Below, piece after piece: positions 29,349 through 43,707 of a stretch of 64,000 nucleotides of DNA; within the stretch, counting starts at the first letter, position 1, and each line of letters begins with the position of its first letter. The DNA comes from Pseudomonas putida (GTDB taxonomy: Bacteria; Pseudomonadota; Gammaproteobacteria; Pseudomonadales; Pseudomonadaceae), in contig NZ_BSKJ01000001.1 in the NCBI RefSeq assembly GCF_030159595.1, positions 434,001 to 498,000 on the forward strand, given 5' to 3'. A program made the translations under genes and the position numbers. The notes beneath the pieces are model-generated. The model was given only the letters and a program-made list of their open reading frames with translations, had not been told where the DNA came from and searched no databases.

Positions 29349-31462
<2,114 letters not shown>

Positions 31463-31483
31463 GGCTTCCAGCAATATAAGCAT

Positions 31484-31507
31484 GCGGGGCTGTCACGACA
31501 GCCCCGC
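31484..31507 (+). repeat. Perfect hairpin between guaB and guaA
   Basis: A 10-bp stem GCGGGGCTGT/ACAGCCCCGC with a CACG loop in the 78-base guaB-guaA gap. Without a T-run it is more likely a pause, processing or stability element than a terminator. Confidence 0.7.
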
Positions 31508-31540
31508 GTCGTTTCCGATTTCCACTGACGAGATTGAGTC

Positions 31541-33118
31541 ATGGCCCTCGACATTCACGCTCACCGCATCCTGATCCTCGATTTCGGTTCCCAGTACACC
31601 CAGCTGATCGCGCGCCGCGTGCGCGAAATCGGCGTGTACTGCGAACTGCACCCGTTCGACATGGACGATGAAGCGATCCGCGAGTTCAACCCGCGCGGCA
31701 TTATCCTCGCTGGCGGCCCCGAGTCGGTCCACGAAGCCAACAGCCCACGCGCCCCGCAGGCCGTGTTCGACCTGAACGTACCGGTGCTGGGCATCTGCTA
31801 CGGCATGCAGACCATGGCCGAGCAGATGGGCGGCAAGGTAGAAGGTTCCGACCTGCGTGAATTCGGTTATGCCCGCGTAGACGTGGTCGGCAAGAGCCGC
31901 CTGCTCGACGGCATCGAAGACCACGTTGACGACGACGGCGTACTGGGCCTGGACGTGTGGATGAGCCACGGCGACAAGGTCACCCAGATGCCGGGCAATT
32001 TCAGCATCCTGGCAAGCACCCCAAGCTGCCCGATCGCCGGTATGTACGACGACACCCGCGGCTACTACGGTGTGCAGTTCCACCCGGAAGTGACCCACAC
32101 CAAGCAGGGCGGTCGCATTCTGTCCCGCTTCGTGCAGGACATCTGCGGTTGTGAAGCCCTGTGGACCGCCTCCAACATCGTTGAAGACGCCATCGCTCAG
32201 GTGCGTGCGCAAGTGGGTTCGGCCAATGTGCTGTTGGGCTTGTCCGGCGGCGTTGACAGCTCGGTGGTTGCCGCGCTGCTGCACCGCGCCATCGGCGACC
32301 AGCTGACCTGCGTATTCGTCGACAACGGCCTGCTGCGCCTGCACGAAGGCGACCAGGTGATGGCCATGTTCAAGGAGAACATGGGCGTCAAGGTGATCCG
32401 CGCCGACGCTGAAAAGCAGTTCCTCGACAACCTGGAAGGCGAAGCCGACCCGGAGAAGAAGCGCAAGATCATCGGCCGTACCTTCATCGATATCTTCGAT
32501 GCCGAAGCCAGCAAGCTGGATAACATCCAGTTCCTTGCCCAGGGCACTATCTACCCGGACGTGATCGAGTCGGCTGGCGCCAAAAGCGGCAAGGCTCATG
32601 TGATCAAGTCGCACCACAACGTGGGCGGCCTGCCGGAAGAGATGAACCTCAAGCTGGTCGAGCCGCTGCGTGAACTGTTCAAGGACGAAGTGCGCAAGAT
32701 CGGCCTGGAGCTGGGCCTGCCGTACGACATGGTCTACCGTCACCCGTTCCCGGGCCCGGGCTTGGGCGTGCGCATCCTGGGTGAAGTGAAGAAGGAATAC
32801 GCCGACATCCTGCGTCGCGCCGACCACATCTTCATCGAGGAACTGCGCAAGGCCGACTGGTACCACAAGACCAGCCAGGCGTTCGTGGTGTTCCAGCCGG
32901 TCAAGTCGGTTGGCGTTGTTGGCGACGGCCGTCGCTACGCCTGGGTCGTGGCCCTGCGTGCCGTCGAGACCGTGGACTTCATGACCGCGCGCTGGGCACA
33001 CCTGCCGTACGAACTGCTGGAAACCGTCAGTGGCCGTATCATCAACGAAATCGACGGTATCTCGCGCGTGACCTACGACGTGTCGAGCAAGCCGCCGGCG
33101 ACTATCGAGTGGGAATGA
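31541..33118 (+). CDS. guaA: GMP synthase (glutamine-hydrolysing)
   Basis: A 525-residue GuaA that aminates XMP to GMP. The N-terminal class I glutamine amidotransferase domain has the nucleophile in GICYGMQ (about residue 86) and the His/Glu pair in FHPEVTHT. The ATP-pyrophosphatase domain has the PP-loop LSGGVDSSV (about 234-242). The C-terminal dimerisation part includes [10 protein letters not shown] and ends in [10 protein letters not shown], the canonical GuaA end. It completes guaBA. Confidence 0.98.
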   Translation: MALDIHAHRILILDFGSQYTQLIARRVREIGVYCELHPFDMDDEAIREFNPRGIILAGGPESVHEANSPRAPQAVFDLNVPVLGICYGMQTMAEQMGGKVEGSDLREFGYARVDVVGKSRLLDGIEDHVDDDGVLGLDVWMSHGDKVTQMPGNFSILASTPSCPIAGMYDDTRGYYGVQFHPEVTHTKQGGRILSRFVQDICGCEALWTASNIVEDAIAQVRAQVGSANVLLGLSGGVDSSVVAALLHRAIGDQLTCVFVDNGLLRLHEGDQVMAMFKENMGVKVIRADAEKQFLDNLEGEADPEKKRKIIGRTFIDIFDAEASKLDNIQFLAQGTIYPDVIESAGAKSGKAHVIKSHHNVGGLPEEMNLKLVEPLRELFKDEVRKIGLELGLPYDMVYRHPFPGPGLGVRILGEVKKEYADILRRADHIFIEELRKADWYHKTSQAFVVFQPVKSVGVVGDGRRYAWVVALRAVETVDFMTARWAHLPYELLETVSGRIINEIDGISRVTYDVSSKPPATIEWE

Positions 33119-33161
33119 TCCCGCGCACGGCCATGGCCGGCGTCCGATAGCAGGAAGCAAC

Positions 33162-33189
33162 AAAAAGCCCGCTTGATTGCGGGCTTTTT
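33162..33189. terminator. Bidirectional terminator, guaA / acetyltransferase
   Basis: AAAAAGCCCGC, six-base loop, GCGGGCTTTTT: a symmetric stem with T-runs on both strands between two convergent genes. Confidence 0.93.
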
Positions 33190-33193
33190 GCGT

Positions 33194-33661
33194 TTACCGA
33201 ACACTGATATCGATCCCGAGCTGCAAGATCTCATCTCCCGCTTCATCGTGCTCGCCTGTCGAAGTCCAGCCCAGGTGGCGATAGAACCCATACGAGCGCA
33301 CGTTCGGGTCGCTGGAGCATGCCAGGAAAAATCGCTCGACCCCCAGTTCCCGCAGGTGATCGACGACCAGCCGGAGCAAGCGTTTGCCAATCCCTTGGCC
33401 CTCAAATGCCGGCAACAGTGCGAGCACGGTGACCTCGCCGCTGTCCTTGTCAGCAAAGCAGTAGCCCACTATCTGGTCGTCCTTGCAAGCCACAAAGCCT
33501 GGGCCGCTCCCATCGCGAATGCCGTTGCTCCAGGAGTCGACGGTGATGCCCAGGGCGCGCAGGTCTTCTTCTGTGAACGCGTTTTCCCGGGTCAATGCCC
33601 GGATGACCATGCAGGTTGCGGCGTCGTCAGGTGCTGCGGGGCGAAAGGTTATGGCTGTCAT
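33194..33661 (-). CDS. GNAT-family N-acetyltransferase
   Basis: A 155-residue GNAT. It has an N-terminal RPAAPDDAATCMVIRALT, the central strand VTVLALLPAFEGQGIGKRLLRLVVDHL with the acetyl-CoA motif QGIGKR (about residues 89-94), and the late GVERFFLACSSDPNVRSYGFYRHLGW. The substrate is unknown. It stands alone and converges with guaA. Confidence 0.9.
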   Translation of the reverse strand: MTAITFRPAAPDDAATCMVIRALTRENAFTEEDLRALGITVDSWSNGIRDGSGPGFVACKDDQIVGYCFADKDSGEVTVLALLPAFEGQGIGKRLLRLVVDHLRELGVERFFLACSSDPNVRSYGFYRHLGWTSTGEHDEAGDEILQLGIDISVR

Positions 33662-33877
33662 GATTCTGGCCTCACGTTGAAAGCGCTATTGTGCGTATGC
33701 AACGGTCTGCGAGTCTGTGAGCAAACGTAAGCCGCTGGACAACGCGTGTGGACGCGCGCGCCGCAAGGCCCTTTCTCGTATCTGGCCTGCGTGTAGGGCG
33801 AATACGCTTTTTCACAGACTAAAGCCCTGCCTTTATGCACACTGCTTTGCTTTAGCTTTTCAGGAGCGCAACCCGCC

Positions 33878-34915
33878 ATGGCAGGCAAAGCCCCCCATGT
33901 GATCGTGATCGGTGCTGGCATCCTTGGGGCATCGATTGCCTGGCATCTGTCCGGGCGCGCCCGCGTTACGGTGCTCGAAGTCAAGAGTGCCCCCGCCAAG
34001 GGCGTTACCGGGCACTCTTATGGTTGGGTGGGTACTGGCAGCCGTATCCCCTCCGAGCAGCCTGCCAGTTTCGCCTTGGAACAGCATGCGCTGCTTGAGT
34101 TTCCCCTCTTGGAGGCGTTGCTCGGGCCTTTGCCTGTCGCCGCTCAAGGGGCCTTGATATGGCTCGACGATCAACAGCAAACCTGTTCCATGCTCGCCGA
34201 GCAGCAAGCGGCGGGGGTGAATATGGTCGCTGTCGGTAGGGAGGCTGTTCACCAATTGCAGCCTGGGTTGGTGGACGTACCGGAAATGGCCCTCTGGGCG
34301 CCGGATGATTTTGCTGTCGAGCCTGACGTATTGACCTGCCGCCTGCTGAGCGCCGCTCAGGACAAGGGCGCCGTTGTGCGGGGCGATACGAGGGTGTTGG
34401 CCGTCGAGATGCGGGGCGAGCGTGTGATTGGCGTGCGTACGACGCAAGGTGTGGTTGGCGCTGATATCGTCGTGCTCGCTAATGCCATGGGCGCGCAAGC
34501 ACTTGCCAGTCCACTGGGCATAAACTTGCCCATTTATGAAGAAGCTGCGGTATTGCTGCGTTTCGAGGCGGCGGGGGTAGCCTTGCGTCACCTTCTTTGT
34601 GCCGACGCGTTGGAGCTGCGACCGGGCCTGGGGGGAGGGTTGGTCTCGGCCGCCGATTTGCCGCTCGATGGCGAGGCTGGGCTGGCTGAGTTGGGCCGCG
34701 ACAGTGTCAGGGCAATCAGCGACCTGTTTGGGTTGCAAGGTGATATCGTACTGCAGTCGATCAAGGCGGTGGCGCGGCCCAAGACCCGCGACGGCACGCC
34801 CCTGCGGACCTTTTTGCCGAAGGTCGAAGGCTTGTACGCCGCTGTCGCGCACCCTGGAGTGATTCTCGCGCCCTTGCTCGGAAGGCTTGTAAGTGAAGAC
34901 ATTCTGGGTTTATGA
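33878..34915 (+). CDS. FAD-dependent oxidoreductase of the DAO (D-amino-acid oxidase/dehydrogenase) family
   Basis: A 345-residue DAO-family flavoprotein. The FAD fingerprint VIVIGAGILGASIAWHLS is at residues 8-25. A second FAD-contact strand ADIVVLANAMGAQAL lies mid-protein, and the GLYAAVAHPGVILAPLLGRL segment near the end is the usual C-terminal FAD motif. It is somewhat short for the group and has many Ala/Val/Leu GCN/GTN choices slightly less GC-biased than its neighbours. The substrate, an amine or amino acid, is not identifiable. CAGGAG lies upstream of the ATG, in a 216-base upstream gap with no other clear signal. Confidence 0.88.
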   Translation: MAGKAPHVIVIGAGILGASIAWHLSGRARVTVLEVKSAPAKGVTGHSYGWVGTGSRIPSEQPASFALEQHALLEFPLLEALLGPLPVAAQGALIWLDDQQQTCSMLAEQQAAGVNMVAVGREAVHQLQPGLVDVPEMALWAPDDFAVEPDVLTCRLLSAAQDKGAVVRGDTRVLAVEMRGERVIGVRTTQGVVGADIVVLANAMGAQALASPLGINLPIYEEAAVLLRFEAAGVALRHLLCADALELRPGLGGGLVSAADLPLDGEAGLAELGRDSVRAISDLFGLQGDIVLQSIKAVARPKTRDGTPLRTFLPKVEGLYAAVAHPGVILAPLLGRLVSEDILGL

Positions 34916-35063
34916 GTGACGTCGATGATGAGGTCCTGCGCAGTGGGCATCGACTGCGACAAGACTTCACTTAATCTTTCCCATTTGCAGGTGTATCGTA
35001 TTCGCCCTTCACCGTCAGCCATGCTGGCAGCTTGATTGCGCAAAACACGAGGTACCCGCACCG

Positions 35064-36446
35064 ATGTCCTTCACCCGTCGACAAATGCTCAAGGGCCTGA
35101 CTGGCCTGGTTGTGGTTGGCCTGGGCGCCGGTGGCGCGGCGCGTTACTGGCTGGGCAAGGTCGAAGACGAAAACGCCGGCCACGATTATGAGTTGATCGC
35201 GGCGCCGCTGGACGTCGAGCTGGTGCCAGGCTTCAAGACCGAGGCCTGGGCATTCGGCCCGTCGGCGCCGGGTACCGAGCTGCGCGTGCGCCAGGGCACC
35301 TGGTTGCGGGTACGCTTCATCAACCACCTGCCGGTGGAGACCACCATCCACTGGCACGGCATCCGGCTGCCGCTGGAAATGGACGGCGTGCCCTATGTGT
35401 CGCAGTTACCGGTCAAGCCGGGCGAGTACTTCGACTACAAGTTCCGTGTGCCGGACGCCGGCAGCTACTGGTATCACCCGCATGTCAGCAGCTCCGAAGA
35501 GCTGGGGCGCGGCCTCGTCGGCCCGCTGATCGTCGAGGAGCGCGAGCCGACGGGCTTCCAGCATGAGCGCACCCTGAGCCTGAAAAACTGGCATGTGGAC
35601 GAGCAGGGCGCCTGGCTGCCTTTCAGCATTCCGCGTGAGGCCGCGCGCAACGGCACCGCTGGGCGCTTGATCACCATCAATGGCCAGGCCGACTCGGTCA
35701 CCGAGTTGCCGGCCGGCCAGGTGGTGCGGGTGCGCCTGCTGAATCTGGACAATACCTGGACCTACCGCCTCAACCTCAAGGGCAACTGCGAGGCAAAAAT
35801 CTATGCCCTTGATGGCAACCCGGTGACCCCGCGCCCATTGGACGACGAGTACTGGCTCGGCCCGGGCATGCGTATCTGTCTGGCCATCCGTATTCCCGAG
35901 GCGGGGGCGGAAATCTCCCTGCGCGACGGTTTCGTGCGTCTGGGCACCCTGCGTTCGGTGGCCAGCAACGATGCGCCGGGTGACTGGCCGCCAGCGTTGC
36001 CGCCTAACCCGATCGCTGAGCCAGACCTGGAGAATGCCGAAAAGCTCAACTTCAATTTCGAGTGGGCGGCCAAAGTCTCCGTCACCACTGACCCGGACAA
36101 ACCGTCGAGCATGTGGCAGATCAACGGCCAGGCCTGGGACATCACCGACAAGACCTGCGCCGACCGCCCCATCGCCACGTTGAAGAAGGGCAAGAGCTAC
36201 ATCTTCGAGCTGAAGAACATGACCCAGTACCAGCACCCGATCCACCTGCACGGCATGAGCTTCAAGGTGATCGGCTCCAATCGCCACGACATCAAGGAGC
36301 CGTGGTTCACCGACACCTACCTGCTGGGCAAGAACGAACGCGCCCAGGTGGCGCTGGTGGCGGATAATCCGGGCACCTGGATGTTCCACTGCCACGTCAT
36401 CGACCACATGGAAACCGGCCTGATGGCCGCGATCGCGGTGGTCTGA
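35064..36446 (+). CDS. cumA: Tat-exported multicopper oxidase CumA
   Basis: A 460-residue three-domain multicopper oxidase. The twin-arginine signal TRRQMLKGLTGLVVVG at the N-terminus predicts Tat export. All four copper-binding motifs are present: HWHG (TTIHWHGIRLP), HPH (YWYHPHVSS), HPIHLHG and HCHVIDHMETG with the axial Met. The gene matches cumA of P. putida GB-1, first linked to Mn(II) oxidation, a role later questioned after other oxidases were found. It overlaps tadA (TGATG), the partner called cumB in that work. Confidence 0.93.
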   Translation: MSFTRRQMLKGLTGLVVVGLGAGGAARYWLGKVEDENAGHDYELIAAPLDVELVPGFKTEAWAFGPSAPGTELRVRQGTWLRVRFINHLPVETTIHWHGIRLPLEMDGVPYVSQLPVKPGEYFDYKFRVPDAGSYWYHPHVSSSEELGRGLVGPLIVEEREPTGFQHERTLSLKNWHVDEQGAWLPFSIPREAARNGTAGRLITINGQADSVTELPAGQVVRVRLLNLDNTWTYRLNLKGNCEAKIYALDGNPVTPRPLDDEYWLGPGMRICLAIRIPEAGAEISLRDGFVRLGTLRSVASNDAPGDWPPALPPNPIAEPDLENAEKLNFNFEWAAKVSVTTDPDKPSSMWQINGQAWDITDKTCADRPIATLKKGKSYIFELKNMTQYQHPIHLHGMSFKVIGSNRHDIKEPWFTDTYLLGKNERAQVALVADNPGTWMFHCHVIDHMETGLMAAIAVV

Positions 36447-36925
36447 TGCGCCCGCAGATCATCGATCGCAGCCGCGATCAGGAATTCATGCGCCTGGCAC
36501 TGGCCCTGGCTGCTGAAGGCGCCGCCATGGGGGAGGTGCCGGTGGGTGCGGTGCTGGTGCAGCATGGGCAGGTGATCGGCCAGGGCTTCAACCGGCCGAT
36601 CATCGACAGTGACCCGAGTGCGCATGCCGAGATGGTGGCCATCCGCGCAGCGGCGAAATCAGCCAGCAATTACCGGCTGCCCGGAAGCACCCTGTATGTG
36701 ACCTTGGAGCCCTGCAGCATGTGTGCGGGGCTGATCGTGCATTCGCGGGTGATGCGCGTGGTGTTTGGCGCACTGGAACCCAAGGCGGGGATCGTGCAGA
36801 GCCAAGGGCAGTTTTTCGGGCAGGGGTTCCTGAACCACCGGGTGATGGTGGAAGGCGGGGTGCTGGCTGAAGAGTGCGGGCAGATCCTCAGTGATTTCTT
36901 CAAGGCTCGCCGGGCCAAGGCTTAA
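36446..36925 (+). CDS. tadA: tRNA adenosine(34) deaminase
   Basis: A 159-residue TadA that makes inosine at the wobble base of tRNA-Arg(ACG). Zinc ligands and the catalytic Glu are in AHAEMVAIRAAA, the two Cys in EPCSMCAGLIVHSR. VGAVLVQHGQVIGQGFNRPI and the GAIVQSQG-like segment near the end are family features. The start overlaps the cumA stop. It converges on mltF with an 11-base gap. Its essential role contrasts with that of its operon partner. Confidence 0.95.
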   Translation: MRPQIIDRSRDQEFMRLALALAAEGAAMGEVPVGAVLVQHGQVIGQGFNRPIIDSDPSAHAEMVAIRAAAKSASNYRLPGSTLYVTLEPCSMCAGLIVHSRVMRVVFGALEPKAGIVQSQGQFFGQGFLNHRVMVEGGVLAEECGQILSDFFKARRAKA

Positions 36926-36936
36926 CCTGTACAGGC

Positions 36937-38442
<1,506 letters not shown>

Positions 38443-38468
38443 TTAGCTTGTCTGGTAGCGCATTCTGT

Positions 38469-38506
38469 GCTGCCCCTATGGGAACCACCAAGGGCAGCCC
38501 TTTTTT
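38469..38506 (+). terminator. Orphan intrinsic terminator upstream of purL
   Basis: GCTGCCC (38469-38475), a 16-base loop with an inner CCC/GGG, GGGCAGC (38492-38498), CC and six T's. It reads on the plus strand, yet no plus-strand gene ends here: mltF faces left and purL starts 120 bases later. It may end a small RNA starting after about 38395 or act as a purL leader element. Confidence 0.7.
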
Positions 38507-38579
38507 CTGACTCGCAAGTCCGGTTCCACCGCCCGGCAGCCGTGGCGTAGAGCGGGTGCCGAAAGCCATCGAATTAGGC

Positions 38580-38585
38580 TAGAAT
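38580..38585 (+). promoter_or_regulatory. -10 element of purL
   Basis: TAGAAT, 42 bases before the purL ATG, with a weak TGCCGA at the -35 distance (17 bases). Confidence 0.5.
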
Positions 38586-38627
38586 GCACGGCCTCTAAGC
38601 ACACCCCTTCCTGAGGCTGTCCCGACG

Positions 38628-41600
38628 ATGTTGATCCTGCGCGGCGCTCCTGCCCTTTCTGCCTTTCGCCACGGTAAATTACTCGAGCAACTGAGCCAGA
38701 AAGTCCCCGCTGTTACTGGTTTGTATGCCGAATTCGCCCACTTCGCCGATGTCGACGGCGAGCTGACCGCCGACCAGCAGCAGGTGCTGGGCCGTCTGCT
38801 CAAGTACGGCCCGAGCGTGCCGGTACAGGAGCCGACCGGCCGCCTGTTCCTGGTCGTACCGCGCCTGGGCACCATTTCGCCCTGGGCCAGCAAGGCCAGC
38901 GACATCGCCCACAACTGCGGCCTGCAGTCGATCCAGCGCCTGGAGCGCGGCATCGCCTACTACGTTGCCGGCACCCTGAGCGACGCTGACGCTGCATGGG
39001 TCGCCGCCGAACTGCACGACCGCATGACCCAGCGCGTGCTGGCTCAGCTGGAGCAGGCGGCCGACATGTTCAGCCACGCCCAGCCCAAGCCGATGACCTC
39101 GGTGGACATCCTGGCAGGTGGCCGTGACGCGCTGGCCAAGGCCAACATCGACCTGGGCCTGGCCCTGGCCGAAGACGAGATCGACTACCTGGTCAATGCC
39201 TTCCAGGGCCTCAAGCGTAACCCGAACGACATCGAACTGATGATGTTCGCCCAGGCCAACTCCGAGCACTGCCGCCACAAGATCTTCAACGCCAGTTGGG
39301 ACATTGACGGCCAGGCTCAGGAAAAAAGCCTGTTCGGCATGATCAAGAACACCTACCAGATGCACAACGAAGGCGTGCTGTCCGCCTACAAGGACAACGC
39401 TTCGGTCATCGTCGGTAACGTGGCCGGTCGTTTCTTCCCGAACCCTGAAACCCGCCAGTACGGCGCGGTGCAGGAGCCGGTGCACATCCTGATGAAGGTG
39501 GAAACCCACAACCACCCGACTGCCATCGCCCCGTTCTCTGGCGCCTCCACCGGCTCCGGCGGTGAAATCCGCGACGAAGGTGCTACCGGCCGTGGCGCCA
39601 AGCCCAAGGCTGGCCTCACCGGCTTCACTGTGTCCAACCTGCGCATCCCGGGCTTCGAGCAGCCTTGGGAGCAGGCCTACGGCAAGCCTGAGCGTATCGT
39701 CGACGCCCTCGACATCATGATCGAAGGCCCTCTGGGTGGCGCGGCGTTCAACAACGAATTCGGTCGTCCGGCCCTGACCGGTTACTTCCGTACCTTCGAG
39801 CAAGCCATCAACACCCCGCACGGTGAAGAAGTGCGCGGCTACCACAAGCCGATCATGCTGGCGGGTGGCATGGGCAACATCCGTGAAGACCATGTGCAGA
39901 AGGGCGAGATCACTGTCGGCGCCAAGCTGATCGTGCTCGGTGGCCCGGCCATGCTGATCGGCCTGGGCGGCGGCGCCGCTTCGTCGGTGGCGACCGGTGC
40001 CAGCTCGGCTGACCTGGACTTCGCTTCGGTACAGCGCGAAAACCCGGAAATGGAGCGCCGTTGCCAGGAAGTTATCGACCGCTGCTGGCAACTGGGTGAC
40101 AACAACCCGATCGCCTTCATCCATGACGTCGGCGCGGGCGGTATCTCCAACGCCTTCCCTGAGCTGGTCAACGACGGTGGCCGTGGTGGCCGCTTCGAGC
40201 TGCGTAACGTGCCCAATGACGAGCCGGGCATGGCCCCGCACGAAATCTGGAGCAACGAATCGCAAGAGCGTTATGTGCTGGCCGTCAGCGCGGTCGACTT
40301 CGAGCGCTTCCAGGCCATCTGCGAGCGTGAGCGTTGCCCGTTTGCCGTAGTCGGTGAAGCGACTGAAGAGCCGCACCTGACGGTAAGCGACAGCCACTTC
40401 GGCAACACGCCTGTGGACATGCCGCTGGACGTGCTGCTGGGCAAACCGCCACGCATGCACCGTTCGGTTACCCGCGAAGCCGAACTGGGCGATGACTTCG
40501 ACCCAAGCGAGCTGGACCTGGACAACGCCGTCCAGCGCGTGCTGAACCACCCGGCCGTGGCCAGCAAGAGCTTCCTGATCACCATCGGCGACCGCACCAT
40601 CACCGGCCTGGTTGCCCGCGACCAGATGGTCGGCCCGTGGCAGGTACCGGTGGCCGACTGCGCCGTCACCGCCACCAGCTTCGACGTCTACACCGGTGAA
40701 GCCATGGCCATGGGTGAGCGTACCCCGTTGGCACTGCTGGATGCCCCGGCGTCCGGCCGCATGGCCATCGGCGAAACCCTGACCAACCTGGCGGCCTCGC
40801 GCATCGAGAAGCTGTCCGACATCAAACTGTCGGCCAACTGGATGTCCGCCGCTGGCCACCCGGGTGAAGACGCCCGCCTGTACGACACCGTCAAGGCTGT
40901 CGGCATGGAGCTGTGCCCGGAGCTGGGCATCACCATTCCGGTCGGCAAAGACTCCATGTCGATGAAGACCAAGTGGAGCGATGAAGGCGGCGAGAAGAGC
41001 GTCACCTCGCCCATGTCGCTGATCATCACTGGCTTTGCCCCGGTCACCGACATTCGCAAGACCCTGACCCCGGAACTGCGCATGGACAAGGGTGAAACCG
41101 ACCTTATCCTGATCGACCTGGGCCGTGGCAAAAACCGCATGGGCGCCTCGATCCTGGCCCAGACCTTCGGCAAGATCGCTGCCCAGGCACCGGACGTCGA
41201 CGACGCTGAAGACCTCAAGGCCTTCTTCGCCGTGATCCAGGGCCTGAACGCCGACGGCCACCTGCTGGCCTACCACGACCGTTCCGACGGCGGCCTGGTG
41301 ACCACCGTGCTGGAAATGGCCTTCGCCGGCCACTGTGGCCTCGACCTGCAACTCGATCCGCTGACCGATAACCGCAAGGACGTGCCGGCCATCCTCTTCA
41401 ACGAAGAGCTGGGCGCGGTCATCCAGGTTCGCCAGGATGCCACCCCGGACGTGCTCGCCCAGTTCAGCGCAGCCGGCCTGGGCGAAGGTTGCGTGGCGGT
41501 GATCGGCAAACCGGTCAACAACGCCGAAGTGTCCATCAGCCTGAACGGCGAAGTGCTGTTCGACGACGACCGCCGCATGCTGCAGCGCCAGTGGGCTGAG

Positions 41601-42527
41601 ACCAGCTACCAGATCCAGCGCCTGCGCGACAACGCCGACTGTGCCGACCAGGAGTTCGACCTGCTGCTTGAGGAAGACAACCCGGGCCTGTCGGTCAAGC
41701 TGGGCTTCGACGTCAACGACGACATCGCCGCGCCTTACATCAAGAAGGGCGTGCGCCCGCAAGTGGCCATCCTGCGTGAGCAGGGCGTCAACGGCCAGGT
41801 CGAGATGGCCGCAGCCTTCGACCGCGCCGGCTTCGCCGCCATCGACGTGCACATGAGCGACATCCTCGCGGGCCGTGTCGACTTCGAGGCCTTCAAGGGC
41901 CTGGTCGCCTGCGGTGGCTTCTCGTACGGTGACGTGCTGGGTGCCGGTGAAGGCTGGGCCAAGTCGGCGTTGTTCAACGCCCGTGCCCGTGACGCCTTCC
42001 AGGCCTTCTTCGAGCGTACCGACAGCTTCGCCCTGGGCGTGTGCAACGGTTGCCAGATGATGTCCAACCTGCACGAGCTGATCCCGGGCACCGAGTACTG
42101 GCCGCACTTTGTGCGTAACCGCTCGGAGCAGTTCGAAGCCCGTGTAGCCATGGTCGAGGTGCAGAAGTCCAACTCGATCTTCCTGCAGGGCATGGCCGGT
42201 TCGCGCATGCCGATCGCCATCGCCCACGGCGAAGGCCATGCCGAGTTCGCCAACGAAGCGGCACTGCTGGAAGCCGACGTGTCCGGTTGCGTGGCCCTGC
42301 GCTACGTCGACAACCACGGCAAGGTCACCGAAGCCTACCCGGCCAACCCGAACGGCTCGCCGCGTGGTATCACCGGCCTCACCAGCCGCGACGGCCGCGT
42401 GACCATCATGATGCCGCACCCGGAGCGTATGTTCCGCGCCGTGCAGAACTCGTGGCGCCCGGACGAGTGGCAGGAAGATGCCGCGTTGATGCGTATGTTC
42501 CGCAACGCGCGGGTGTGGGTGAACTAA
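38628..42527 (+). CDS. purL: Phosphoribosylformylglycinamidine synthase (large PurL)
   Basis: A 1299-residue single-chain FGAM synthase, the fourth step of purine synthesis, using glutamine and ATP. The N-terminal PurS-like domain and linker are followed by the two AIRS-type synthase halves ([26 protein letters not shown] near residues 295-320; [25 protein letters not shown]). The C-terminal glutaminase domain (from about 1040) has the nucleophile in [19 protein letters not shown], and PHPERMFR. Full length compared with gammaproteobacterial PurL (about 1295). Confidence 0.98.
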   Translation: MLILRGAPALSAFRHGKLLEQLSQKVPAVTGLYAEFAHFADVDGELTADQQQVLGRLLKYGPSVPVQEPTGRLFLVVPRLGTISPWASKASDIAHNCGLQSIQRLERGIAYYVAGTLSDADAAWVAAELHDRMTQRVLAQLEQAADMFSHAQPKPMTSVDILAGGRDALAKANIDLGLALAEDEIDYLVNAFQGLKRNPNDIELMMFAQANSEHCRHKIFNASWDIDGQAQEKSLFGMIKNTYQMHNEGVLSAYKDNASVIVGNVAGRFFPNPETRQYGAVQEPVHILMKVETHNHPTAIAPFSGASTGSGGEIRDEGATGRGAKPKAGLTGFTVSNLRIPGFEQPWEQAYGKPERIVDALDIMIEGPLGGAAFNNEFGRPALTGYFRTFEQAINTPHGEEVRGYHKPIMLAGGMGNIREDHVQKGEITVGAKLIVLGGPAMLIGLGGGAASSVATGASSADLDFASVQRENPEMERRCQEVIDRCWQLGDNNPIAFIHDVGAGGISNAFPELVNDGGRGGRFELRNVPNDEPGMAPHEIWSNESQERYVLAVSAVDFERFQAICERERCPFAVVGEATEEPHLTVSDSHFGNTPVDMPLDVLLGKPPRMHRSVTREAELGDDFDPSELDLDNAVQRVLNHPAVASKSFLITIGDRTITGLVARDQMVGPWQVPVADCAVTATSFDVYTGEAMAMGERTPLALLDAPASGRMAIGETLTNLAASRIEKLSDIKLSANWMSAAGHPGEDARLYDTVKAVGMELCPELGITIPVGKDSMSMKTKWSDEGGEKSVTSPMSLIITGFAPVTDIRKTLTPELRMDKGETDLILIDLGRGKNRMGASILAQTFGKIAAQAPDVDDAEDLKAFFAVIQGLNADGHLLAYHDRSDGGLVTTVLEMAFAGHCGLDLQLDPLTDNRKDVPAILFNEELGAVIQVRQDATPDVLAQFSAAGLGEGCVAVIGKPVNNAEVSISLNGEVLFDDDRRMLQRQWAETSYQIQRLRDNADCADQEFDLLLEEDNPGLSVKLGFDVNDDIAAPYIKKGVRPQVAILREQGVNGQVEMAAAFDRAGFAAIDVHMSDILAGRVDFEAFKGLVACGGFSYGDVLGAGEGWAKSALFNARARDAFQAFFERTDSFALGVCNGCQMMSNLHELIPGTEYWPHFVRNRSEQFEARVAMVEVQKSNSIFLQGMAGSRMPIAIAHGEGHAEFANEAALLEADVSGCVALRYVDNHGKVTEAYPANPNGSPRGITGLTSRDGRVTIMMPHPERMFRAVQNSWRPDEWQEDAALMRMFRNARVWVN

Positions 42528-42530
42528 GGC

Positions 42531-42842
42531 GTGTACAAGCTCGCCTTCTTCGTCCCCGACAGCCATGTCGAAGGGGTCAAGGCCGCTGTGTTCGCCGTCG
42601 GTGGCGGGCGCATCGGTGACTATGACCACTGCGCCTGGCAAACCTTGGGTCAGGGCCAGTTCCGCCCGTTGGACGGCAGTCAGCCGTACCTCGGGCAAAC
42701 CGGCCAGGTCGAGGTGGTGGAAGAGTGGAAGGTGGAGCTGGTGGTGGCGGACGACCTGATTGTTCAGGTCGTCGCTGCGCTCAAGCAGAGCCACCCGTAC
42801 GAGACGCCAGCCTATGAAGTCTGGCGGCTCGCCGAGTTCTAG
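42531..42842 (+). CDS. Small YqfO/NIF3-like domain protein
   Basis: A 103-residue protein (GTG start) resembling the free-standing YqfO/NIF3 inserted domain: MYKLAFFVPDSHVEGVKAAVF, GAGRIGDYDHC-type segment (here GGGRIGDYDHCAW), GQFRPLDGSQP and the C-terminal HPYETPAYEV. The fold is a PII/CutA-like ferredoxin fold; function is unknown. It follows purL by three bases and is probably co-transcribed. Confidence 0.88.
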   Translation: MYKLAFFVPDSHVEGVKAAVFAVGGGRIGDYDHCAWQTLGQGQFRPLDGSQPYLGQTGQVEVVEEWKVELVVADDLIVQVVAALKQSHPYETPAYEVWRLAEF

Positions 42843-42852
42843 ACCGCATCAC

Positions 42853-42945
42853 GGCCATTCGCGGGTAAACCCGCTCCCACAGGTACTGCGCCGCCCTTGA
42901 GAACGGTGGGGTACTTGTGGGAGCGGGTTTAGCCGCGAAGAGGCC
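42853..42945. repeat. REP pair 4 (inverted)
   Basis: Copies at 42853-42882 and 42915-42945; the second is slightly diverged (TTTAGCCGCG). They fill the gap between the NIF3-like gene and the convergent tatC, and mark the left edge of the Tat-Xcp block. Confidence 0.88.
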
Positions 42946-43707
42946 CTACAATCCAGCCACAATGTCCTTGCCAGGCTCCGGCCGCTTCAACCAGGCACAA
43001 GCCAGCAACCCCACCTCGAACAACACCCACATCGGCACTGCCAGCATCGTCTGCGAAAACACATCCGGCGGCGTCAATATCATCCCCACCACAAAGCACC
43101 CGACAATCACGTAGGGCCTGCTGCGCCGCAATGTGGCCACATCCGCCAATCCCACCCAGACCACGATGAACGTCGCCACCGGGATCTCGAACGCCAGCCC
43201 GAACGCCAGAAACAGCGCCAGGATAAAGTCCAGGTACTGGCTGATGTCGGTCATCATCGCCACGCCGTCCGGCGTCACGCTGGCGAAAAAGCCGAACATC
43301 ATCGGGAACACCAGGAAGAACGCGAACGCCATGCCGGCATAGAACAGCACGATGCTCGACACCAGCAGCGGCAGGGCAATGCGCCTTTCACGGCGGTACA
43401 GCCCCGGCGCCAGAAACCCCCAGGCCTGGTGCAGCAACAGCGGCATGGCCACGAATACCGCGCACATTGCCGTCAGCTTGAACGGCGTCAGAAACGGCGA
43501 GGTGACGCTGGTGGCGATCATGCTGGCGCCTTCCGGTAAAAAGCGCCGCAGTGGCTCGGAAATGAGTGTGTACAGCGTCTGGGCGAAAGGGAACAGACCG
43601 GCGAACACCAATGCCACCAACGCCAGGCAGCGCACCAGGCGTTTGCGCAGGTCGCGCAGGTGCTCGGTCAGCGGCATGCTGGCCGCCGAGTCCATGGCAA
43701 TACTCAT
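42946..43707 (-). CDS. tatC: Twin-arginine translocase subunit TatC
   Basis: A 253-residue TatC with six helices. The N-terminal signal-peptide-binding [12 protein letters not shown] is at about residues 15-26, the periplasmic SPFLTPFKL follows, and the conserved Glu is in [13 protein letters not shown]. With TatB it recognises the RR motif of folded substrates. Its start overlaps the tatB stop by four bases. This looks like an additional tat set; the housekeeping pseudomonad tatABC usually sits with his genes elsewhere. The nearby PhoX with a Tat signal is the probable client. Confidence 0.95.
   Translation of the reverse strand: MSIAMDSAASMPLTEHLRDLRKRLVRCLALVALVFAGLFPFAQTLYTLISEPLRRFLPEGASMIATSVTSPFLTPFKLTAMCAVFVAMPLLLHQAWGFLAPGLYRRERRIALPLLVSSIVLFYAGMAFAFFLVFPMMFGFFASVTPDGVAMMTDISQYLDFILALFLAFGLAFEIPVATFIVVWVGLADVATLRRSRPYVIVGCFVVGMILTPPDVFSQTMLAVPMWVLFEVGLLACAWLKRPEPGKDIVAGL

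Noticed and set aside
38679-42794. Very long open frame antisense to purL (and similar ones antisense to the heme receptor, gtsD, guaA, leuA and phoX)
   Set aside because: The plus-strand products are unmistakable enzymes with full motifs. The antisense frames are composition shadows of high-GC codon use, with low-complexity His/Gln/Val-rich products.
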